From NCBI GenBank assembly GCA_964016875.1, contig OZ024724.1:11518501-11582500 (forward strand): a DNA stretch of 64,000 nt. The letters are read 5' to 3'. Positions within the stretch are counted from its first letter, which is position 1, and each line of letters opens with the position of its first letter. Origin of the DNA: Fallopia convolvulus. Its lineage: Eukaryota; Streptophyta; Magnoliopsida; Caryophyllales; Polygonaceae. The position numbers and the translations under genes are program-made. The notes under the pieces were generated by a model. The model searched no databases, was not told where the DNA came from, and was given only the letters and a program-made list of their open reading frames with translations. Positions 55,130-64,000 of the stretch are shown here, piece by piece.

Positions 55130-57065
55130 AGGCGTGCAACAAGAAAGTAATAAACCCTAAGAAAATGTTCAAATAGAAGATCTTTTTGTTTTTCCACACT
55201 TTAAGGACTGTGATCTTCTTCTTGAGCGTTTCCTAAGGGCACCGAACTAATAAGCAAAGATTGTGTCGCCCGTTGGGACAACCTGTAAACCAAAACAATG
55301 TAACCGTCGGTCATATGCATTGACAATGAACCCTGTTGAAGTATTTCAGAAAGTTAGGAGCATACCGGACTTGCAGAGGTTAGATCCATACTCGCACATA
55401 GGCCAACGCCCATGTAGATCCCCTGTGTATTCTCCAAGGCGTGAAGAGACCGGCTAGGGGATTCAAGTTTTTTGGCTTGAGAAATGTGAAAGATGATATG
55501 AGTGGCTTTGTAGGGTTCATTTCATGGTATGGTTTGGAAGTCCATCATTTTGTATTTATAGAAGGAATACGTGCTTCTGCTTGTACCAAAAGAAAAAGGG
55601 AAATTCCTTTTGGTGCCCCTAAGGTTTTGCCTTTTCCTTTTAAACAATCCTCTATTTAAGGGGTTGTTTACACCATTAGGGTTTAGCAATTTAAATTGAT
55701 GTAGTCTGGTTATAATTTGAACCGGGGAGGGGCGTCAACGGGAAAAGTCAAAACCTCAAGGGTACCAAGAAGAATAAGTTTTTTTCTTGGGCACCAAAAG
55801 GAAAAGGCAAAAACTTAGGGGCACCAAATGAAATTTCCCAAAGAAAAAATAAAAGGAAAGCGTTCACGATTACGTCCGTGATACTTAATAGTTTATACTA
55901 AAAAAGCAGAAATAAAGCAACCACTATTACCCCCGTGATACAACGTGCAATAGCGAATACCGGTACACTAGGGGGCGCAGAGAATATAATCAATGGAAAA
56001 TTGAAATTGAAAATTTAATTTGTAAGTGTCTCCCCTAGACTCATACATACATGATTCTCCATTGAAAGTACACTTTTGATTTCTTAATTTCCCCAGCTTA
56101 CTGTAATTTGTGATTGAGTTGTTTACACAAAGCAAATGATATCAATCATTCCTTAATTAAAGTTGATTTATCAGACTTTCACCTAGTAATGTGCCTTTTC
56201 ATTTTCATATTTGAGAGGATGAATTGAATGATATCCAAATACCAAGAGTGACAAAGTATTAAATGTGAGGTTGGAAAAACTAAAACCCCAAATATAGGTA
56301 ATTTTTATAAACTTAATCCAAACATTTTAACGTAAAACCATATTTCATTTTACAATGTGTATAATATGTCATTATTTTCTTCCTAGCTAAATTGGTAAAA
56401 GATATCAATCTTAGTCAATTCGAACTTGAACAAACACACTGCTGTTTTGTACGATTCTCCTGCCATTGTCACATTATTCAATTCTAAAAGTAGAGGTGAA
56501 TCAATATCATCACCATCTTCCATATATTTTATTCATTTGCTTTCTAACCAAATAGCCAAATACATCTTATTCGAATCGGACTTGAAGAAACACATTATCA
56601 TTCACCTCTCAAAGTATATATATCAATATCAATACATAGTAGTGGCAAAAATAATGTATACTACTATGCCCATGGACAATGCACTTTAAGTCATCTTCTT
56701 CTGCATTTTCCAAGGGCACCGGACTAGTAAGCAAAGATCGTGTAACCCGTGTGAAGATTCTCCCAGATGCCAATGACATGCAATGTCGTTGCGTCTTTGG
56801 AAAATGACAATTTACAGTCCAGTTTCTCCCGTTCACACAGGAGGACAATATTGCAATTGCGATTTCCTTTCTTGGTATGAGCAGTGAAGAAAGGCTTTAC
56901 ACTTTGATAGGATTTCGCTCTTTGTACAACTCTATCCTCCGCGCAACCTCGAGTTACGAGTTCATCACAAGGCAATTTTGATATGCTCTTCCAATCTCAA
57001 GAAAAAATCTTTGAAAACAAAAGAAGGCACATTCATCATCATCTATTACAACAAGAAAGATACGG

Positions 57066-57190
57066 ATGATCAAAGACGAGAAGGGCGGGCGATGGGTCAA
57101 GACTGGGCAGACCAAACCCATCCAGTTGGGGTGTAAGAAGATCCTGGTAAACCTCAACTGGATAATGCACCAGTATCATATAAGCAAAGA
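57066..57190 (+). pseudogene. NAC-domain fragment
   Basis: The frame reads GGRWVKTGQTKPIQLGCKK, then ILVNLNWIMHQYHIS. This matches subdomains D and E of NAC transcription factors of the SOG1/NAC8/NAC73-like group (GRWHKTGKTKPI...LGCKKIMV...TNWVMHQYHL). A few residues are missing between KKILV and NWIMHQY. The N-terminal subdomains A to C are not seen upstream, and the following sequence is unrelated. A captured or decayed piece inside copy B of the duplicated block. Confidence 0.65.
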
Positions 57191-57669
57191 TCGCATTCTC
57201 CGTTGGAAGCACTTGTATGCCAAAATTAAAGCAAGCGTTGGATGCACTCACATTTTAGCCTTATTTGATTGGAATTTAAGCCAGGAGGAAACGTACCGGT
57301 CAGGTGGGAGCGATGCACATGCAGAGAATCCATCGTCAATTCGCCGTGAAGAACAATATGGCGGGTATGTTGGAAGCGTACCAAAACTTGGTCATGCGCA
57401 TTGACAAATAGGGGGTTCAAGTTTTCTGGCTAGAGAAATGAGAAAGATGGTATGAGTGGCTTTGTAGGGTTCATTTTCATTGTAGGGCTTGAATGTCCAT
57501 CGTTATGTTTTTAATGAAGGAATTCGTGCACTATTACACCCATGATAGAGCGTGCACTAGTGGCGTAGTAAACGTAATGCCTACTGTTTCTTTGACCAAT
57601 ATGGGTCAACAGAAGATAATGCAAGCCGTTTCTTTGCCCGATAAAACAAAAAAGAAAATTTTTAAGTTT

Positions 57670-57767
57670 TTGGTAAACCTCATATCAAATTTAAAACGGT
57701 AGGTGGTTGGTAAACCTCATATCAAATTTAACACGGTAGGTGGTTGGTAAACCTCATATCAAATTTA
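57670..57767 (+). repeat. 37-bp tandem repeat
   Basis: TTGGTAAACCTCATATCAAA starts at 57670, 57707 and 57744; two full units and a partial third, with one substitution. Confidence 0.95.
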
Positions 57768-59640
57768 ATGCTCAATCTTAGGGTCTGCACTTACACCTTG
57801 TAATTTGCCTTTTCATATTCATATTGGAGAGGATGCATGACAAAGTATTAAATGTGAATATGGAAAAACATAGACCACATATATTGTGGGACAGAGTTCG
57901 ACTAAAACCATAGAGCATTATATAAAGTGTTTTTTTGTAGAAGGAGAGGTGACACTCTCCGACCTCTCAAGGGGGCATTTTATTAATAATAATAAAAATG
58001 GGCTAAGTAAAGTGTTTAAATATATCATTGTTTGCTTTCTACCTAAATTGATAAACGATAGGTATCGATCTCAGTCAAATCTAACTTGAACAAACACACT
58101 GTTGTTTCGTAAAGATTCTCCTACCATTGTCACATTATTCAATTGTATAAGTAGGTGTATCAGTATCATCACCAATTCATCATCGTCCATATATATTTTA
58201 TTCATTTGCCTTCAAGCCAAATTGCCAAAGACTTCATCCAAATTGGACTTCAACAAACACATTATCATTCACCTCTCCCAAGCATATATATATATATATC
58301 ATACATGACCTCTCCAAGTATTTATTATCCGAGAAAAATAAACATGTAATTACTTAAATATAAATTAAAACCCATCTAGGAGACGATGAATTGAATGATA
58401 TCCAAATGTGATTACATTAGACTTGGTGTAAACATTTCAAAACCATAGTTCATTTTAGAGTATGGAAAAACTAAAACCCCATATATTGTGGGAAAGAATT
58501 TGGACTAAAAACCCATAGGTAATTTCTTGGTGTAAGCATTTCAAAACCATAGTTCATTTTACAAAGGGTCCCTTACATATGTTATTGTTTGCTTCCTAGG
58601 TACTTATTGAATTGGTAAAAGATATCGATCTTATAAGCCTATCGAATCTTCATTCTTGCCACATCCATAGCACTTCGAATGGATGATGCACACGTCTCGT
58701 GTTGATGAAGCTTGTACTGGCCGGCCGAGATCTCATCTAACCATGTCTCCTTGTACCGAGCCACCAAGTCTTCCTGTTCTTCAGATTGAAAGAGCATTTC
58801 AATTTGCGTTGTGTTCACTCGGGAGAATCTCAAAAAGGCTGGACGGACTAAGCCATGACCAGGTTTGCATTAATGCAAGATAATGTATTACCTTCGGTTT
58901 CCAAACACACCCTTAATAGACTTCATAAACTCGTTTTCTTCCGACTGGCGACGTTTGGTCTCTGGTAGAGGAAAGTCGTAACGCGTTCGGTCCCTTGCAC
59001 ATCATCTAGTCCTCCGGTGTCCCCTCCTTTCCGAGTCCGACTCCGATCCATCCAAGAGGTAGAGGAAGGGATACCGGATGACTTAAGCAAAAATCGCGCC
59101 GCCCGTTGGAAGCACTTGCATGGAAAAAAAAGCAAACGTTGGATGCACTGACATTTTAGCCTTATTTCATTGGAATTTAAGCAAGGAGGGAACATACCGG
59201 TCCGATAGGAGCGATGCACATGCAGATAATCCATCGTCCATTCGCCGTAAACAAAAATATGGAGGGGTATGTTGGAAGTGCCGGGAAAATAATACCAAAA
59301 CTTCGTCATATGCATTGACAAAGAATCTTGTTTAGATAATTCAGAATGTTAGGAGCATACCGGACCGATAGAGGTTATATCCATTCGCGCACATAATCCA
59401 CCGCCCATGTCTATCCCTTGTGCATCCTCCAAGGCATGAAGAGACCGACGAGAGGAGTTTTCTGGCTGGAGAAATGAGAAAGATGATATGAGTGGCTTTG
59501 TAGGGTTCACTTTCATTGTATGGTTTGGGTGTCCATCGTTCTGTATTTATAGAAGGAATACATGCACTATTACCCCCGTGATAGAGCGTCCATCGGTGGC
59601 GCAGTAAATGTAATGCATGGGAAGACTTTGACCTGTACCA

Positions 59641-60831
59641 CCAAAAGAATATAACGCAGGCCGTTTCTTTGCCCAATAAAAACAAAACAAAATATAATGC
59701 ATGTCCATTTACTTTACTTCTATTTTGTTTCCAAAGTTAATACTCCAGTATAATCTTGGAAAGATTAAACGTTACTATATATCACGCCACATGTGTACCC
59801 TAATGCCACTTGTCATTATGTCAATGAATTGCCAAAAACAAGTTTTGGTTATCACCATGCCCAATTTTGATTTGGTCATCACTCTCTTTCTTCCATTTAT
59901 TATTTTTTTTATTGTCTCTCTCTTTGATGCCCAAGACTTTGGACAACCATTGAGGGTTAAGGTTATCCGATAATGACCAAAGATTATCCGTTATTTTCCT
60001 TGGTATTTTACACTTTGAAGATTATCAATTCCTTAAAACCTTAAATATTCCTAGAATGTTAGTATTTAATTCAAGAGTACGAAACTAAGATCGTGGATTA
60101 AATCGACACAAATCTTAACCAAAAATATATAAAAAAAAAGATAATTTAGTTATGGAGAAGATATTAGCAAACTAAAATCTACACAAATTGTGGATTATCC
60201 ATTCCTTAAATATTTCTAGAAGATTATATTTAAAGATTATCCATTCCTTAAATATTTACTAAAGATTTAATTCATAATTTTTGATAAACACATCGTATGG
60301 TATAATTGCAAAATTTGCACGTTCTCTCTCTTTAAACTTACACGTAGCATTAATTCATGTTAATATATTCTGTAACAATAACGTGGATCCATTTTAATCT
60401 ACTATGGAGTATAAGACCCTAAACCCTAATATAAAGTCGAACGATGTAGAAACATTAAATATTTGTTATAGATCGATAATCTTCCAAGCATATTTGGAAG
60501 ATTTGTTGTTGAAACAATCATAAACGCAACATTTAATTGATCATGTGATCATTTCCAGGAATCCCAACCATTTAAGTGACAATTAAACGCGTCACGCATG
60601 CATTTTCACATATCATAATGATCTCAGTTACTTCTCTTTGTTGGGGTATTTCTCAGTTGGAGTTTATTTATCTTTTCGGTGAAGTTCAACGTGTGGATGA
60701 ATCAATATTTACGTGGATTATGCATTTAATAGCGTTGCATGCACCAAAGTAGAAGCAAAGTCCAACCAACATTCATTTGTTCATTAAAGCAAGTGCAAGA
60801 GATACAGTTTACATGACGAAATTACAATATA
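59641..60831. other. AT-rich intergenic DNA
   Basis: No gene. Phrases TTATCCATTCCTTAAATATTTCTA and ATTATCCATTCCTTAAATATTTAC (60190-60260) form a short local repeat. Confidence 0.4.
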
Positions 60832-61313
60832 TCAAACCAAGTAATTGTCGTCATCCTCTTGCTCTTGCCTTTCCTCCGCGGCGATGTGGTTGGTCTCATC
60901 CACAACTTTTTTGTGCAACTCAGAAGCTTGTAAAAAATTACACATATGACAATTCACTTTTATACCCATGTTACTACGGCGAGCTGTACCACTTTGGGTG
61001 ATTTTGTAAAAATAAAACAGATACCTTTTTCATTAGATCGATCCTCTTTCTTTCCTCTTCTATGCCATCCCTGCCCCATGGCATCCTCAAGACCTCTCCT
61101 TTCAGCCGATCAGCTTCTTCAAACATTTCCAACGCCCCCTTTATTGCACAAGTTTCCTCCCCCAGTTTGACCTTCCAGTCCCACAACAGGAAACATTCAG
61201 TGAATGCATGTTCCCTGATGGGAAGGAGGTTTGATGGTTCTTGCACCAGGGGACGTGGGTTTGATGACTCGCCGGTGACATGGGGGGTTGGATGATTCTC
61301 CTGTTGGCTCCAT
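60832..61313 (-). pseudogene. Small two-exon gene, unknown, broken by one base in a C run
   Basis: Minus strand. Exon 1 is 61313-61025 and exon 2 is 60918-60832, with a GT donor at 61024 and an AG acceptor before 60918 in matching phase. The ATG reads MEPTGESSNP. After the run of six C (61287-61282) the frame shifts by one, and the downstream frame reads VTGESSNPRPLVQEPSNLLP, LWDWKVKLGEETCAIKGALE and ERKRIDLMKK. The second exon is KVVDETNHIAAEERQEQEDD and ends NYLV. The repeated GESSNP on both sides of the break suggests that one C was gained. The product would be about 124 aa, helical and acidic. No family recognised. A sequencing error in the homopolymer would give the same picture. Confidence 0.45.
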
Positions 61314-63180
61314 AGTTGCTTTTTCTTGGTGGGGTTTTTTATTAGGGTTTGGTAGTGGGGCCGGGGAGTGAATGAAAAGAACTAAGGAGAAGATTTTAGT
61401 TCACGACAAGTAACTATGTGTCGCCCCCTTTTATAAAGTAGATTTCGAAGAAGGTTTCGTTATTTTTGAAAAATAAAATAACTGCTGCAGTTATTGTAGC
61501 GATGGGCACACAAAGAGGTCAATGAAAAGGGCATTTCTAATTTCTATGGGCACACAATAAAGAATTACCGTAGTAAATGATAGTACTACTCGTTTGGATT
61601 TTCATGCGATAACATATTAACATAGTGATGACCAATACTAAAAAGAAGAAGGGTAAAGAAGTAAATTTAAAAATTAAGATGGTTATGTGGCATAGTTAGA
61701 TGAGTGACAAATAGGATAGAGAGGTTCGAGTTTAGTAAGAGTATATAGGAGTATATAGAAGTATATAGATATAGATATAGATAAGACAAATACTTATCAA
61801 TTTATTATATATATATATATATATACATGGGACAGTTCAAAATAAACTTAAGTGTATTGATTCCTCTCAAAAAAAAACTTAATTGTAGTGATATAAGATT
61901 GTATGTATACATTACATTATCTTTGTACTATTAAACATAATTATCTATACATAGCATATGCATTCTATCTAAAAATAAAATAAATATCCTAATAGAGTAT
62001 TATATCCAAAAATAAGTTTTTTTTTGTAAGAATGGGATTTTTTGCCAAAGATTGGTTTTAATAAAAGGGGAGATGTGGTCCAATCTAAAAGCGACATGTT
62101 TCATTTAATAATTTTTTTAGCCTCCGGTTTAGTATATAGTTATGGTAGTTATGATATATCAAATTTAGACTAATAAAGCATGGTTTCCTATAGAGAGGAG
62201 GAAGTGGGTAATTTTTTTGTCCAAATTTTAAAAAAACTAATTATAACATTTTAAATTGGTGACAAGTGTCACAAAATTTTGTACATATGTACAAAAGTTT
62301 AATTTTCATTTGAACCCTTTTAAATAAACATTACAATTAAAAAAAATAATCATATTTTTAAAAGGGTAAAAGTATTTCACATATAAATCAATGAATGGAT
62401 TACAATATAATAACCAATGATCATTTCCTTGGATTATAATATAAAAACCAAAGATCATTGGGGGCTCATGCTAAAAAACAATACAATAATAGACATTTGT
62501 TTGGATCAAGAAAATTAAGATGGAAATATGATCTCTCATTTTAGGAGAGAGAAATTAATACATAGGGTTAAGTGCCATGTGACATATTATTATTGGTTTG
62601 TATTTTTTAGAGTTTGTGGTTTAGTTTAAATGTCATATTTGAGCTATTATTATGTTAAATTTAAAAAAACATTTATACCAAAATTCATTTTTTTTTATTT
62701 ACTCATAGAGACCAATTTTATATATATTTAAATAATATAAAATAATGGTGTTGCTTGTGAAAAATATGGGCTCATGGATGGGAAGAGTTAATTGTGTTAA
62801 TAAGAATGAGAGATTATGAATGATGTGGAAGAAGAAAAAATATTAAAATAATTGTGTCTGAGAGGCTTATAAAAATTACTAGGTTCACCATTGGGAATGC
62901 GCTGATAATACTCCACAGGGAGAGAGTTTTTAGATTAGCATGAATAAACAACATAAATAAATACAACCTGTAGCCTAAAAAGGCTATATATGTAAGGTGC
63001 TCGAGTGCTACTTTGGAAAATCTTGCCACCCATCAAATCCGCGCAGACGACAGTGGCTCTCGGAAAATGGAAGTATCAGCAGGGACAGGCTTGCATGACA
63101 AGCTTCTTCAAAGGAGATCTATAAATAATTGTATATTTGTAATATACTAATATTTTGAAAACGTATTTCATAATTGCATA
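61314..63180. other. AT-rich intergenic DNA
   Basis: No gene seen. Contains AGTATATAGG/AGTATATAGA repeats (61740-61790) and an (AT)n tract (61806-61825). Confidence 0.4.
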
Positions 63181-64000
63181 TCGGGAGTCTGACTCGGCTA
63201 AAGTCGTTGTTGCCAAGATCAAAAATAAATAACCTTATTCTACTGACTAGTATAGTAATCAAGCAAGGGGTCGAACCCAAGAGAATCGGGATTCTGAATA
63301 ATCCGCAGGAAACAAGACATGGGTTTTAGGAAGTTTAAGCAAACAAACAAACAAACAAATAATATTTGGGATTAAATCAATGGAAGGAAAGCTGAGTTCA
63401 TTCAATCAATTCCACATTTTTAATCATTCGATCATCAATTCATCTACTTTTCTATTAATTCCAAGGTTAATTCCAATCCTTATAAAAGATTTCTGCTTGT
63501 CCACGGTCCAAGCGAAAGGATGATATGAACAAGAACGCTTAATTCAAATCATGAAAAGTTACCAGAATTTCACGAATTACATAAAAAGGCTTCCTTGATC
63601 AAACAAACTCTAAAAGTAAATTAGTTCTCCATAATAAAACTAAAAACTAAAATAATCTATGAAAGTATGCTAGAATGTGTCTGGAACTATCAAACTGAAA
63701 ACGAAACTAAGCTTAAGTAGTCGAAATAACAACCGAAACCTAAAATATATAATAATAGATATAAGATAGAATAAACAAAAGGAAAGTCGGCTCTCGGATT
63801 TTTGCTGACGTGGACTTTCGCGGGTGCGGTGAACACTCTCCGTGATCGCGGACCTGATCGTGACAAAATTCTTGCAGTGTTTTCGGAAGATGTTTGACCA
63901 CCATAGAGTGGGAATTTCGACTCGAAGTAAAAATATGAATTGTAGCTCTTCGAGTCAGCTTTCCAATGATACCAAATTCATCTTCATCCGACCACCGTAT
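63181..64000 (-). repeat. Probable LTR-retrotransposon-derived sequence at the window edge
   Basis: GGGGTCGAACCCAAGAG with the preceding AATAACCTTATTCTACTGAC, and the terminal TTTCCAATGATACCAAATTC, are phrases often seen in plant LTR elements read on the minus strand. There is no coding region and the element runs out of the window, so its ends are unknown. Confidence 0.4.

Larger units (their letters stand above)
55229..59640 (+). repeat. Diverged repeated blocks (segmental duplication)
   Basis: Three related copies: A about 55229-55600, B about 57175-57600 and C about 59085-59640. They share phrases such as AAGCAAAGATCG, GTTGGAAGCACTTG, CATATGCATTGACAA and GATATGAGTGGCTTTGTAGG. A second shared block (AACAAACACACTG, ATTGTCACATTATTCAATT, AACACATTATCATTCACCTC) occurs at 56390-56620 and 58035-58290 and in part at 54020. 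A third (GGAAAAACTAAAACCCC) occurs at about 56272, 57865 and 58465. The copies are heavily diverged and contain no intact ORF. Confidence 0.8.

Overview
This is nuclear DNA of a flowering plant, most likely a eudicot. The evidence is spliced genes with GT-AG introns, a group III WRKY factor, a polygalacturonase-like gene, a FAR1/FHY3-type locus, Stowaway MITEs, and a long insertion of plant mitochondrial DNA. Base composition is AT-rich outside the mitochondrial block. I cannot name the species.

Layout. 1-5.07 kb holds old transposon debris: an LTR-element-like stretch, the 3' part of an L1-type LINE with an RNase H domain, and a minus-strand Mutator (MULE) transposase relic. About 5.08-22.93 kb looks like one very large composite MULE. 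It has diverged inverted ends and a candidate 8-bp target duplication. It carries a broken plant mobile domain (PMD) gene on the plus strand, a small intact ORF, and a broken MULE transposase fused to an OTU-type cysteine protease on the minus strand. It also holds fragments of at least four host genes (LRR receptor-like, CBS-domain, family-4-type glycosyltransferase, ALFIN-like), a degenerate telomere-like block, and five clusters of a near-perfect palindrome (ACGCTTCATGAAGCGT) at the ends and around the coding units. This is the most unusual structure in the window.

22.93-33.5 kb is ordinary gene space: an intact five-exon GH28 polygalacturonase-like gene (442 aa), a Stowaway MITE, an AGCTCG-rich repeat, and an intact three-exon group III WRKY gene (338 aa).

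33.5-47.16 kb is a FAR1/FRS-type (MULE-derived) gene. It is split inside its SWIM zinc finger by about 10.5 kb of mitochondrial DNA containing part of ccmFN and all of ccmFC. The ccmFC group II intron was later hit by an LTR retrotransposon that is now a solo LTR with a CCGGG target duplication. The order of events can be read directly: gene, then mitochondrial insertion, then LTR insertion, then LTR recombination.

47.2-64 kb is repeat-rich: a coiled-coil gene remnant, an intact intronless transposon-type ORF, a small two-exon coiled-coil ORF, a truncated zf-XS protein related to RdDM factors, a fold-back MITE, an inverted repeat, a diverged repeated block (53.9-59.7 kb) with NAC-like and Mei2-like fragments, a small two-exon gene broken by one base, and a second LTR-element-like edge. 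Many premature stops here fit C-to-T change of CGA, CAG or CAA codons, as expected of methylated, decaying DNA.
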